Source: Hoplostethus atlanticus
Lineage: Eukaryota > Chordata > Actinopteri > Trachichthyiformes > Trachichthyidae
DNA length: 64,000 nucleotides
Direction of reading: 5' to 3'
Assembly (NCBI GenBank): GCA_034670405.1
Contig: JAXDDX010000333.1
Location: 62,001 to 126,000, forward strand
Positions 44,788 to 56,004 of the stretch are shown in pieces; position 1 is the stretch's first letter; each line of letters starts with the position of its first letter. The notes under the pieces were generated by a model that was given only the letters and a program-made list of their open reading frames with translations, was not told the origin of the DNA and did not search any database. The translations under genes were made by a program, and so were the position numbers.

Positions 44788-46600
44788 TTAGGCTAGCACC
44801 AGAGTTTTAAACTGGATGCGAGCTGCTACAGGGAGCCAGTGTAGAGAACAGAGAAGGGTAGTTGTGTGGGAGAACTTGGGGCGGTTGAACACCAGACGAG
44901 CTGCAGCTTTCTGAGCTCCAGAGGTCTGATGGCAGTAGTCCAGGCAGGAGATGACAAGAGCCTGGATGAGTACCTGCGCCGTCTCGTCAGTGGGGAAGAG
45001 GTGACTCCTCCTGATGTTGTAGATTAGGAATCTGAAGGAGGGTGTTACTGATGTGATATTTGCCGAGAACGACAGTTGGTCGTCCAGGGTCACACCCAGA
45101 TTCCTTGCAGTCCAAGTTGACATCACCACAGCATTGTCAATGGTGATGGCCTGGTCTCGGTGCAGACAACCCTTCCCCGGGAGGAACACCAGCATCCACT
45201 CATGAAAAGTCATGGGAGTGGATAACAGAACCAAGAGATGTTGTGTAGAGGGAAAAAAGAAGAGGACCCAGAACCAAAGCTTGCGGAACCCCAGTAGTCA
45301 CCCTGCGTGGCTCTGACACAGACCCTCTCAGTGTCACCTGGTAGGAGCAACCTGTCAGGTAGGATGCACACAGAGAGAGTACAGATCCTGAGACACCCAT
45401 CCCCTCAAGGGTGGAGAGGAGGATCTGGTATTCACTGTGTCGAACGCTTCAGACAGGTCTATCAGGACAGAGGAGAGAGAGTTCGCTCTAGCGGCATGGA
45501 GCGACTGTCACTGCAAGGAGGGCCGTCTCGGTCGAGCGACCCACCTTGAACCCGGACTGGTGGGGGTCCAAGAGGTTGTTCTGGTGGAGGTACAAGGACA
45601 GTTGGTTAAAGACAGCACGTCCAAGTGTTTTGGATAGGAAGGGTAGAAGGGAAACCGGTCTGTAGTTTTTGACCTCAGAGGGGTCAATTGTTCCAGACAC
45701 CAGAGATGTGGTGCATACAGACACCAGAAATGTGTTGAAAAAGTGGGTTGGAAGGGAAGGAGTTCAGGTGCAGCAGACTGAAGGAGGGGAGGGGACCAGA
45801 TCAAGTGAGCATGTGGTGGGGCAGGAGTGGATGGTAGAGAGGGAGTGGGTGGGGTGTAAGGAGGGAAGGAGGATTGGATGTCGTTAACCTTCTTTACATT
45901 ACAGTCATTTAGCAGATGCTAATTATCCAAAGCGACTTACAATAAGTGCATTCAGCATAGGTAGGCAAGAGAACTACTCGTCACCAGAAATCATAAGTGC
46001 ATTTCCTTCCTAAACAAGCATCTAAGAGCATAACCAGTGCTGACGTAAAAGTGCACTAAGTTAGCTACCTACTTTTTAATTAAACAAATGAGACAAATAA
46101 GTAAATCTAATAAACAAGAGCTAATAAACAAGAGCTCAGACAAATAAGTGAAGACAAATAGGCAAGTGCTAAGAGGAAGGGTCAGGTAGTGTTCTTATCA
46201 AATAAGTTGGCGAAAGTTTTTTAGGGTTGGAAGCAGATGTTTGAATTTTAGAGTGAAGAAAGCAGCTTTAGCAGCAGATAGAGAGGAGGAAAAAGTGGAA
46301 AGGAGAGATTGGAAGTCAAGAAGGTCCTCCGGGAGTTTGCCTTTTCTCCATTTCAGCTCAGCCACTTTCAGCCTCCGCCTCTCAGTACGCACTGAATCCG
46401 ACAACCAAGGGACAGGTGGAGTTGGGCGTGCAGGCCTGGAGGTGAGGGGACAGAGATTGTCCAAAGAAGAGGACAGAGGAGAGAGAAGAATATCAGTGGC
46501 AGTATAAGGGGATAGGAGAGAGAGAAGGATTCAGGGGCAGGGAGGGCAGAGAGAACAGAAGAGGAAAGATCAGTGGGGGAGAGCAAGCGGACCATATGCT
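44788..46600 (-). mobile_element. L2-type LINE fragment, interrupted by a MITE
   Basis: The minus strand carries, in order, a linker before RT (46464-46198, WLSDSVRTERRRLKVAELKW), RT fingers (45724-45490, VKNYRPVSLLPFLSKTLGRA and LLDPHQSGFKVGRSTETALL), RT palm (45400-45210, TTGVPQALVLGPLLFSLYTT, where the usual GVPQGSVLGP is altered) and the C-terminal region (45234-44788, ARNLGVTLDDQLSF, then TLLCSLHWLPVAARIQFKTL). Frames shift repeatedly and the YADD box is not intact. A MITE separates the first part from the rest. Confidence 0.88.
45893..46197. mobile_element. MITE-like repeat, second copy
   Basis: Same element as at 7895-8335, without its GC-rich distal part: TTTACATTACAGTCATTTAG, ACTTACAATAAGTGCATTCA and the GTCACCAGAAATCATAAGTG stretch in the same order. 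It is inserted in the L2-type LINE. Confidence 0.8.
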
Positions 46601-46849
46601 TTCCTACATGGAAAAGCTTCAGTGTAGTTTTAAAACAATATCACCTGTAGTCAATGATCAAGAACTACTTCCATCTAAGAAAAGTTGGAGATCTGCATTA
46701 GGCAATGCAACATCAGTCAAATCTGCAATTGAAAGGCAATTGAAAACAACTAATTCACAAGCATGTGGGTCACCGTCCGCTGTAGGTAATAGAGTAGCAG
46801 GGTTCAATGGAGAGCGTTTTATGGTGAGATAAGGTGTAGTATTAGTTTG

Positions 46850-46910
46850 AGTTCAAAGTTTATTTGTCACGTGGTCATCATACAATGTACAGTGAAATGC
46901 TCTGACAGTG
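46850..46910 (-). mobile_element. LINE/SINE 3' tail
   Basis: The reverse complement reads CTGTACATTGTATGATGACC then GTGACAAATAAACTTTGA. A plus-strand copy with the same tail ends the hAT relic at 49536-49578. Confidence 0.55.
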
Positions 46911-47002
46911 ACTTCTTAGATTGTGCTGATAAAAAAAAACTAATAACTAATAATATATAGAAATGAACATTATGAAATAGTGGACATAATATATACAAGA
47001 AT

Positions 47003-47181
47003 GGAATGGGCCAAGAATATATACATGATGGAGTTGTGCTGTACAGTTAGTTAAATATAAAAAAATAACTATGTTATAATGTATATATTTAATATTGAAT
47101 TTATATTTGTTTTAAATATTTTTTTCTATTTAACTAACTGTACAGCAGAAACCCATCATGTATATATTCTTGGCCCATTCC
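47003..47181. repeat. Long hairpin, 54-bp arms
   Basis: Arms 47003-47056 and 47128-47181 are inverse complements at 51 of 54 positions (ends GGAATGGGCCAAGAATATAT and its inverse), around a 71-bp AT-rich loop. Confidence 0.9.
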
Positions 47182-47339
47182 AGTAATACCTAATGTATTT
47201 TGTCTGGAGGTGGAGAGATGCTGTGTGGTAGAACAGAGGAGCGGATGTACAGAATGGGGGACAAGATTGTTAGAGGAGAACCCAGTACAATGGAGGAGAG
47301 AGACTGCACGGCATTTGATGCTGCAGTGACTGCCCTTTA

Positions 47340-48192
47340 TGGGATCAGTTAACTCTCAATATTCACAAATAAATACAACACGATTCACAAATCTATTTTG
47401 CAATTTATATATAAATGACTGTTCACAAATATATTTTTCAATGCACACACACAAATATTGTAAATATCGCTGTCCCCGTTCTGCTGGGTAGGCATAGCTT
47501 ATTATTTTTTCACATAGGCCTATGTTATTTCGGGATTAGGGCTAGGTTGAATTAGTTTGCCATCAATCGGATCGCGCCTCTGTATAGATTAGATGGCTCT
47601 TTATTGTAGTATAGGTCCTATACATTCATCTTCACTGATCTCCGGTCGGTGTTATTCCTTATTGATTTTACAGCTTTTTACGATTTATTTTTTAAACTTT
47701 GCACTTCGAAGCAGCTGTGCTTCCATGAATGTATAGGACCTATATTACAATAAATAGCCATCTAATCTAATGCAGAAAGAATGCATTTATGAATCTAACC
47801 ATGTAAGGGAACTCTCAAAAATCCACACACAAATGTAATGAGGTTCACACTTGTCTTGAGGTTAATAAATGCAGATTCAACAGTCTGTAAATAAATGTAA
47901 CACTGAAATATGTTTTAGATTAACTGCAGCTGTTTTTAATTAAGTATATTTGTGGATTTGTTTTACATTCATATAAAAGGAGACGTATTTGTGTGTGCAT
48001 CGGAAACAGACATTTGTGAATACTAATTTATTTGTGAACCTTCTTTCATTTATATGTGGATTTGTGAAACGATAAATGTGTGTGCATTGAAAAATATTTG
48101 TGAATTCATGAAGTCATTTATATATAAATTGCAAAATACATTTGTGAATCGTGTTGTATTTATTTGTGAATATTGAGAGTTAACTGATCCCA
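47340..48192. mobile_element. MITE with about 120-bp terminal inverted repeats and TA duplication
   Basis: Both ends read TGGGATCAGTTAACTCTCAA inward and stay inverse-complementary for about 120 bp with a few indels. TA flanks both sides (47338-47339, 48193-48194), as for Tc1/mariner-class elements. No transposase. A second hairpin is nested at 47585-47769. Confidence 0.85.
47585..47769. repeat. Nested hairpin, 45-bp arms
   Basis: Arms 47585-47629 and 47725-47769 match as inverse complements at 43 of 45 positions (TAGATTAGATGGCT ... GGTCCTATACATTCAT), with a 95-bp loop. It lies inside the larger MITE. Confidence 0.85.
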
Positions 48193-48445
48193 TATTTGTC
48201 AACTGGATGCCGTTGAAGAGAGGGAGGCTCCAGAGGAGCTAGGCATTGGTAAGACCTCAAATTCAGAGGAGACAACATAACCCAAGGACCCCAGCTTTTG
48301 CAGGAGGATTCAGGACCGACCCACAGAACCCCCAACTCCAGTACCTGAAGTGAGTGATGTTATTGCATGTTTCTGACTCTCCTACGTGTGTGTGTGTGAG
48401 TGTGAGTATGAGGTGTTCCTGAACTAAGTGTTTTTATCATTATAG

Positions 48446-48625
48446 GTTGCAGCCAGCAGCAACAAGAAGCGCTGCGATGTGTGTGGACCCAAGAAGGACA
48501 GAAAGACACAGTACACATGCATCAAGTGCAAGAAATTTGCAACACACACAGTAAAACTCACCCTCATGTGGTGTGCAGACCAGTATGGATTTGTGTTCAA
48601 TGGGGCTCATTTATCATTTCCATAA
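48446..48625 (+). pseudogene. piggyBac-like C-terminal zinc-ribbon exon
   Basis: An acceptor TTATAG precedes 48446. The 59-codon frame reads SSNKKRCDVCGPKKDRKTQY, then TCIKCKKFATHTVKLTLMWC, and stops at 48623. The spacing of CDVC, CIKC, His and a later Cys is that of the Cys-rich C-terminal domain of piggyBac-type transposases, which binds the element's ends. No catalytic part is nearby. Confidence 0.55.
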
Positions 48626-48819
48626 AATAATGTATGTAAAAATTGTCTTTCCAATTTGTTCAGTTCAAAGCAATAAACCTTGTTTTTCTCATATTTGTTC
48701 AAGATTATAGATTCCCCTTATTTATAATTCCTCATTGAAATGTTATCCCCGTGGATTTTTGTAAGCTTCTATCTGTTTTATCCTGTTATTTTAATGCACA
48801 CTGACAAAAAAAAAAAAAA

Positions 48820-49535
48820 AAAACGACTGCTCACTTGAAGAATCTCAGTCGACTGTCAGGTCTCCGACAGATGATTCGACTCGTCGACTTTCAGGGGGCA
48901 GCCCTACACACATCCACACTCAGGTTAAAAAGGGCCCGGCTGCAATCAGCCTTAATTGGCCGCATCCGGTACCGGATCCAGGGTAGAGTCAGAGTCACCA
49001 AGCAGGTCTTCATACACTCACTCCCTCCCTCCCTCAGTCCTGGCTAAGGCACTCGGTAGGCCCTATATTCCACTCTATGCCAACATTTCAACTAGATTAC
49101 GATCTCATATGGTAAAAGATGCAATGTTGAGCGCCACTTCACTCACAAAAGGAAAAGGTGAACGAGCTGAAAGCAACACTAAAAAGACAGCAATCGCTAT
49201 TCACCAAACCGACGAAGAAGCTCAACGTGGCAAAAGTAGCTGGGGCACATCCTAACAAAGCACAAGAAGCCGTTCACCGATGGCGGGATGGTGAAGGAAG
49301 CAATGACTGCAATGGCCAAAATATTATTCAGGGACCATAAAAGTAAGACAGAAATTATGTCTGCTATTGCTGATGTACAGCTTGGTGCTAGAACAGTGGC
49401 AAGGAGAGTTTCTACGCTTTCCACAGATGCAATGGGGCAGTTGGAACGGGACATGGCTAGGTGCAAATGGTTTTCAATCCAATGTGATGAGTTGGTGGAC
49501 TCAAGTGATACTGCCCAGTTGGCTTTATTTTTTGT
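48820..49535 (+). pseudogene. hAT transposase relic (GTF2IRD2/ZBED-like)
   Basis: A frameshifted stretch at about 49150-49290 reads ELKATLKRQQSLFTKPTKKL, followed in one frame from 49288 by MVKEAMTAMAKILFRDHKSK, then IADVQLGARTVARRVSTLS and ERDMARCKWFSIQCDELVDS. This is the part of hAT transposases (also domesticated in GTF2IRD2) that contains the first catalytic Asp region (CDExxDSS). It is cut at about 49533 by a LINE-type tail. Confidence 0.8.
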
Positions 49536-49639
49536 GCATTGTATGATGGCCACATGTGACAAATAAACTTTGATTTGAGAGAGAGGAGCAACTGGCCCAG
49601 CCTGCCATATTATATACTCTTGGGCAAACCTGCCCAGGT

Positions 49640-49955
49640 GCAGATGATCAAGCCTGATGAAAGAGGGAGGGCCGTCCTTTAAGATGTTGAATATCCAGGT
49701 GATAAGGCTGCAGGAACAAACACCACCACATCAAGCATTAGTTAGGATTCTGCATTGAGTGCAAAAAGGTAAGGGGGTTGTGATCAGTGTAGACCACCAA
49801 GGGACTACCACCACTCTCAACATAAACCTAAAAATGCTGTAACGGCCAAATCAATGCTAATGCCTCCTTTTCCATGACTGAATAATTTAACTGGTACGCA
49901 TTAAACTTCCATGAAAAGTACTGCCCACTGAAATTTGACCTTTGGGCTCACAAGC
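49640..49955 (-). pseudogene. Ty3/gypsy RNase H fragment
   Basis: The minus strand reads FNAYQLNYSVMEKEALALIW, then after a stop VYVESGGSPLVVYTDHNPLT followed by FLHSMQNPN. The Glu of EKEALAL and the Asp of YTDHNPL are RNase H catalytic residues. One in-frame stop and later frameshifts; no LTR nearby. Confidence 0.8.
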
Positions 49956-50029
49956 AACTTCTGCAGAAAAGTTCTAACCTACCACACCACCTGATATCAC
50001 TAAGAAGTTACCTTAGGTGACTTATTTCA

Positions 50030-50190
50030 GGTGGTGTGTGCATGCTGGAACAAATACCTGCACTGCACCTGCATTTTTGATAGATCTATAGTTGTAGCAC
50101 AAACTTTACATTTAGCGTGTCCAGTCCTTGTAAATATCATCTTGTAACCAAAGCTCATGAAATTTACAGTTGCCTGGCATGTTTGCAGAC
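50030..50190 (-). pseudogene. hAT-type zinc-finger N-terminus relic
   Basis: The minus strand contains CKFHELWLQDDIYKDW and, after stops, a Cys- and Leu-Ser-Lys-containing stretch resembling BED-like N-termini of fish hAT proteins. Very short and broken. Confidence 0.35.
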
Positions 50191-50574
50191 TTTGCTTCTG
50201 TTTTTAAGCATGGAATTCATTTTCAAGCGTTATCGATTCCACAGCGAGTTGAGTTGTTGAGTGGATAGCTAGACTGGGAGCTGACAATGAGGTGAAATGG
50301 GCGCCTAAATGACTTGTGTAACCATAAAAACTGCCAAAGCAATCGGCACTCAATCAGCATTTGGAACAACCCAAAGAGGAGCAAAACTACAAAAATATTG
50401 GTTTGTTGGTGGTGAATGAACTTAACGTTTTAATTTTTTTAAATGAGACCCACAAAATGCACTGACTTTCCATGCCTTGCCCCGAGAATTTCTTAAATCC
50501 CCTGACTTCCCCTGTCTGGAATAGACTTTTCTAAAACCTGTGACTTTCCAGAAATTCCATGACCTGTGGGAATC

Positions 50575-52720
50575 CTATTGGATATCTTTCAGTGGTTGCA
50601 AAGAAGCACTAATGACCTCCCCAGCACGGCACATATCTACAGATTGAGCCTGCAAAATAGAATTTGCAGGCTTCAAGACGCCAAGAAACTTCTCCAGGAA
50701 TTTACTTACTTCAAAAAAGTTGTGCTTCCTCAGTTGTACTAGGAGCCCTGCTGCCTCTGTGCATATAGCCATTGCTGTCACACCATCTTCAGAAACCTCA
50801 GACAAAATGTTCAGGATAGCCTCCTGATTCTCTACTAGACATCTTGTCACATCATAGTGACTTCACCACCAGATCTCCAGTAACCTTTTAAGTGATGGGG
50901 CATTATAGTTCTGAGCTACATAGTAATGGTGGAAGAAAGAGTGAAGAGACCCAAAGAAGGTTTTGGCACATGGCTCTCCTTGAACTGCATGCACCAATGC
51001 TAAGTGCAGCTGATGGTTATAACAATGAACATACGGAATGTGCCTGCCAAGCTTCTGTTGCAACAATGCCTGTGTAACAGGTTCTACCGATAGCTGTCTC
51101 TTCTTCACCACCCTCAATAGAGAGGTGGAGGGGCCTCTCAAAGTGTGGCCCAATTCTATACACCAGGAGTCAGAACATCAGTGGCCAGAACACACCCAGA
51201 ACAACGATGCAGAGAATATGAAAAATAGTGTTTGTTTAAAAGTTATAATCAGTTACAAGTTTATCACAACATTCAAAACTACTGGGCTACACTTGGGGAC
51301 TAGGTGCTCCTTGAGGGCAAGAGGATAACATCGCCCCCTATATCAGGACAAAGATTTCACACCACACCAACCACTACACAAGGGTGACTCAAGTCACTGG
51401 AAGTAAACACACAGATCACACCATAAGTAAAATATATCTAGAGCAAGTAAAAGTGCAAGCCAATATAAAAAAGGGAATATCAAAGCCCAACCCAGGAAAT
51501 AGCAAGGAGCCAAGGTACCAGAGCCACTATGCAAGTTAAGGGCTCCTGGACAATATTACAAACAAAAGAGCAATTAAATGCTGAAACTAAATACTTGAAA
51601 CAATTTCAGGCAATACAAGGAATTAATAGCAATAGAATAAGTAACAAAAAAAAAAAAGAATAGTTTAAATTATCCAACCCTATACAATCAAAATAAATGA
51701 CAATTATAAAGCAAATATAATTCCACGCTATTCCCAGTGGGGGATAATTTAGATTAAATAACTAGACAATCAAAAAAGGGCAGAGAGAGAGAGCGAGAGA
51801 GCGAGAGCAAGAGAGAGCAATAGAAACGCCGTATCACCATACCACGCCGAGCGGGGTATTTGGAGAACAAAGGAAGCCAATATAATGAACCAGGCCTGGT
51901 ACTCTACAACCATAATCTATGAGGGATGCGTGAGGTCGGATGGACAGCATTTTAGTAGGAACTCATTATCCCTTATCCTTACACTTACTTCCCTTAATAT
52001 CGTCGACAGCAATCAAACAATTAATCAGGAAGATCTAGGTGCCAATACAATACCACACGTCCTCTCCGACTTCACGCTCCCTCGTACAGAAGGCCACCCC
52101 CCCTGCAGGTATGTGTCGGTTTTATTTGATCGGCTGTCCTAATTGGCGGTCGACAGCCAGTCAGCAGCACGGCTTTGGCACACCTGAGCCACACCTCCAA
52201 ACAGTCACTCAGGAGAGAAAAAAAGGCAATCAGTGGCAGTCCTGGTGCTGTAATGAACACCAATGATTCTTAAGATTCCTGCGTTTCCCCCATGTTACAC
52301 CTGTACACCACCTCTGATCCCCTCATGACTGATGCACAATCATAACACTGGCTGTTTATATTATCAGCACTGTAACCCTCATTGGACAGATGTTTGAGTA
52401 TTTCTGTGGTTATATATTCTGCATCCAACTGACTCAAGTCCAGTAAACCAAGCAAGTGTTACTCAGGAATAGTTACTGACAAACCGAATCTCTATGAAGA
52501 GATTCTCAATGTTGCACTTGTCTCGAGTCCCATCACTTTTGACACAGAATCCTGCAGTGTCTGCATTTTCAAATAGTATTTCCTTTTCAACTATACTGGC
52601 AAGAGTGTCAAAATGCAAAGTACTTTGCAAAGGTTTTTTGCTATTTCAGCAAGTTTGGAATCCTTGGCCAATGTATATTCAAATAAATTTAGGGAAAGCC
52701 CAGCAGAGACATTAGGCCCT
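50575..52720 (-). pseudogene. hAT (ZMYM1-like) transposase split by an LTR
   Basis: Upstream part (52720-52304): segments NIENLFIEIRFVSNYS and LDLSQLDAEYITTEILKHLS, then NSQCYDCASVMRGS. Downstream part (51068-50575): LLQQKLGRHIPYVHCYNHQL and later SLKRLLEIWW, then EVSEDGVTAMAICTEAAGLL. This is the DUF4371/hAT dimerisation-type family annotated in fish as ZMYM1-like. Removing the LTR with one CCTG copy puts the two parts in one frame, so the insertion is what split them. Other small lesions exist (a stop near 52459). Confidence 0.82.
51073..52299. mobile_element. Solo LTR, 1227 bp, with CCTG target duplication
   Basis: Begins TGTAACAG and ends ATGTTACA, with CCTG on both sides (51069-51072 and 52300-52303). 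It contains a GAGA-rich stretch (51781-51815) and no long coding frame. A 4-bp duplication with TG...CA ends fits an ERV or gypsy LTR. Family not identified. Confidence 0.8.
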
Positions 52721-52868
52721 ATGTTCCCTCAGCCCCATGTTCCCTCAGCATCAGAGCCAGCCCTTCCATAACGCGCTGTTCAGGTCCCCCGAAGGGCAGG
52801 GCCCCCCAAGGCCCACCCCCCCACACACACACACACATTTTTTTTGTTTTTGTTTGTTAATCAATTGT

Positions 52869-52945
52869 TCAAATCAAATCAAATCAAATCACATTTATTT
52901 GTATAGCCCTTAATCACCGTTACAGTCTCTAAGGGCTTCACAGTT
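52869..52945 (-). mobile_element. LINE 3' tail, inverted copy
   Basis: Five AAATC-type units (52870-52892) precede CACATTTATTTGTATAGCCC and the inverse of GTAACGGTGATTAAGG. It is the same tail as at 43246-43322. Confidence 0.7.
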
Positions 52946-53175
52946 CCTTTTGTGATAGGCCACACACCCTTTTGGCCACTTTGGTGTAACAATTAAATCA
53001 GTTCTTCCTTGGCCCATGACAAACTTTTCCACAAAGTGCTGTGTAAATCTGTGATATCCGTGATTGAGATATCGGAAGTTATGTGCCTTTTTGTGACATG
53101 CCACGCCCATTGCCACGCCCCCTTTTGGCAAATACACGTGGAATTTTAAACAGTTCTTCCTTGGCCCATGTTAAA
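52946..53175. repeat. 152-bp-period tandem duplication
   Basis: CAGTTCTTCCTTGGCCCATG occurs at 52999 and again at 53151. The DNA upstream of each (TTTTGTGATAGGCCACAC versus TTTTTGTGACATGCCACG) is also related. Confidence 0.75.
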
Positions 53176-53179
53176 ATCT

Positions 53180-53560
53180 GTCTGGCTTTGTCTCATGAGG
53201 TGACCGGGTGGGACTCATGGGCTAATAATACATATACTAGACCCCGCCCGCCGGCTGCCCACCTTGTAGCTAATGAGGGTGGGGACCATTCAGCTCATTA
53301 CCCACAAACTGTTCCAGCCATGGTCCCCACACAACCAGCCAATGTAGCCCCCAGTGGAGAGGAGGACTCAAGTGTACCGCACCTATGCTTCGAGACCAAA
53401 TCCCTCATTGACGAAGTCAAGGCACACCTGTCCACACTGTCATTAGGGGCAACCCAGTCTCTTCCTCCCCCATCTCGCCACCAGCTAATGGAGCCGCCAC
53501 AGCAGCGGGGGAACAGACAGGGTGACATGGGGCCGGCAGCAGGGCGACCATGATATCACT
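53180..53560. other. GC-richer stretch, possible transposon ORF fragment
   Basis: An open frame here includes ETKSLIDEVKAHLSTLSLGA followed by a Pro/Gln-rich stretch. It resembles the style of retroelement ORF1/Gag proteins, but I cannot place it in a family. Confidence 0.3.
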
Positions 53561-55140
53561 GGGATGCAGAGGGCATTTGTTGGCATTAAGAAGTAGGAAG
53601 TTTAGCGACATCCAACATTTGGCCTCTGATAGGCAGGCCTCTAATTTGTGAAATTGGGTGTTATCGGTTGGTTTAACTAATACAAATTAACCAGTCGGGA
53701 TAAGAAAACAAAGGGTGTATTTCACAAAAAAGGGACGCCATTTCACAACTTAATTACTATACATTTACTAAGACATAGGGGACATAGAATGTTCTCTGCC
53801 CAATCTATGTTCTCTTGTTGCTATTAAATGTAGGTTCATGTTTGAATTGTGCAGCTATATTTTGTATATGTATAGTGTGTATAGTAAACAAACAAAAAAA
53901 ACATTTATTGAATATAAATATATGTTCAACTTAAATTTTGTGTGTTTGTGCTTTAGGATCCCCTTACCTTATTAGGAGATCCTCAGTCAGTGACCAGCCT
54001 TTTGACAAACCTATAGTATACTCAAACCTATCATTGATATATCAATGCTACATTAATGTATAATATGCTACAGCATATTCCTATAGGCTTTGTTGTAGTG
54101 TGTTACACATGCACATAAGCCTTACCAAGGGGCCCAATGACATTATTTGTGTAGGAAGATGCAGCATATAATGCTGCTTAGGTGTTACATTGTTTTCATG
54201 TGAACGTTGCTTAAACTGCTTCAACTATTAATATATTAATACATTATTAATATATATTAATTATTTGAGTGATCTCAATCAGCTCCAGATCAAATCGAAA
54301 ATACACATTGCGTATCTTCAGAAGTATCAGCATTGGGCCGGATGATTGCTTCAGTTTGTTGTAATTTGATGCTAAGATGCTGACACTGATTGGACATGGT
54401 CTGTCAAGTGGTGAATATGGAAAACTCTGTATGGCTGAATTGAACGTGTCCAAGTCCATCTGCCCTGATACATTACGACATTTCAATACATATTTAATTT
54501 CTATAGGCGCAATACCCTCAAGAACAATGTGGACAATGTGCTACCCTGTGCTGTTTGCTGAATAAGGTCAAAACTCTACAAGCTTGCTTTTTCTGTGGAA
54601 GTCTGTGCTTGCCTTCTCCATCTCAAGACACTGTCCTTTTGTTGTTTTCATCAAACTTCCTTTGCATGTCCTCAAATGTACACTTAACTGAGCCTGTACT
54701 TGCTGCTACAGTTTTGTTTTCTATTGACTACGTCAATATTTGTTAGCATTTGTGTTTTTAGCGAAACTACCACCTTGAATGTGTGTAATATAATTGCTTT
54801 GATGGAAAATACTATGCAACTATTTTTGGAAATCATTCATTTAAGCGCTTAGTTTAAGTTTTTCATTTTAAGATTATTTCAAGATAACTGCTCTCAAATC
54901 AAGACACAAACAAGCACCAAAAATGAGGAAGTTTTAAATAATATTTGCTTATTATGATACTGCAAATAAGGGTTATCAAGCCATAATGTTTTATTTTGCA
55001 CTATTACTTACTGCATGCCAAATTATTTTGCTTGTTCCAAGCATTTATTTCCTTAAAAGTAGGTATTTATTTATTTTTTCATGGTCAGTTTTTGCAGTGT
55101 TGTCTTATATGTATTGTCTGTATGTTAATAATATGTTTTA
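53560..55140. other. AT-rich intergenic DNA with a minor relic
   Basis: Mostly featureless. The minus strand at 54486-54247 reads SILASNYNKLKQSSGPMLIL, a block I recall from repetitive fish predicted proteins; it is probably a transposon relic of unknown class. Confidence 0.4.
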
Positions 55141-55199
55141 TCTGTGATATCTCAGCATTACTTACAAATTAATAAATCTTGTGTAGCATTGACTTGTGA

Positions 55200-56004
55200 A
55201 AGCAATGCCTTTGTCTCTTTAAAAGGAGGGGAGGAGTATGAGAAAGCCCGGACTGTTTTCCCTCCTCCCTTCTCTCCCTCCCTCCATCCTCCTCCTCTCT
55301 TTTTCCCCAACACTCAAATTCTTCTCAAGAGTTTGGCATTTCCTCTGAGCTCATTGGTTAAGACTTCGTAGAGAGAAGGGTTTGAGAAAAGGAGAGGGAG
55401 AGAGACTGAAAAAAATTTAGAGAAGTGAAAGAGAACAAGAGTAAGAGAGGGGGATTTTCCAACATTGTGTATATGTATGAGTTTGTGGTGCAGCTTCACT
55501 TAAAGAGGAACTTCACAAAAACAGACTGACTTCTGGTTCCTCTGTAAGCAGAAGGGAAACAGGAGGTGGGTTTGGCAAGCTGACTTTTGGAGCTACAATC
55601 ATCTGTTTCCAATGCTGAGAAGATCTGACAATCTGTGTTGTGACACACTGAGGAAAAATGACACAGACACTAAGAAGAATATATAAAAAGATAAGGAGGG
55701 GAACGAAAAGGTAAGAGGACACTCAAGAGGATAGAAGAACAGATAAGGGAAGGTAGAGAAGGAGAAGAAAAGGGGGCGAGAAAAGAGAGGACGTGGAGTT
55801 TGGCTACATCTACTGGAGTTGGGTGTGTTTCAGTGTGTGTCAATATGGGTTAGCCGTCTCCCTGCTCTCAGGCAAACACTTTGTTGTCCTTACCTCAACT
55901 ACCGCGTGTAGCCTAAACAAAGCTGAAGAGAAAAGAGGAAACGACCAAAGAGGGAGAAGAACGTGGATGAGAGTGGGGTTGAAAGAGAGAAGGGGAGGTG
56001 GAAA
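55200..56004 (+). promoter_or_regulatory. Putative promoter and 5' untranslated region of the ITPRIPL2-like gene
   Basis: A TTTAAAAGG TATA-like element lies at about 55219, then a long polypyrimidine stretch (about 55255-55310), an ATTGG inverted CCAAT box at about 55354 and purine-rich DNA to 56004. No competing coding frame is conserved-looking. Start of transcription not determined. Confidence 0.35.

Noticed and set aside
53083-53553. 156-residue open frame
   Set aside because: Its first part lies in a tandem duplication and the rest is low-complexity Pro/Gln-rich; no start context or family supports a gene.
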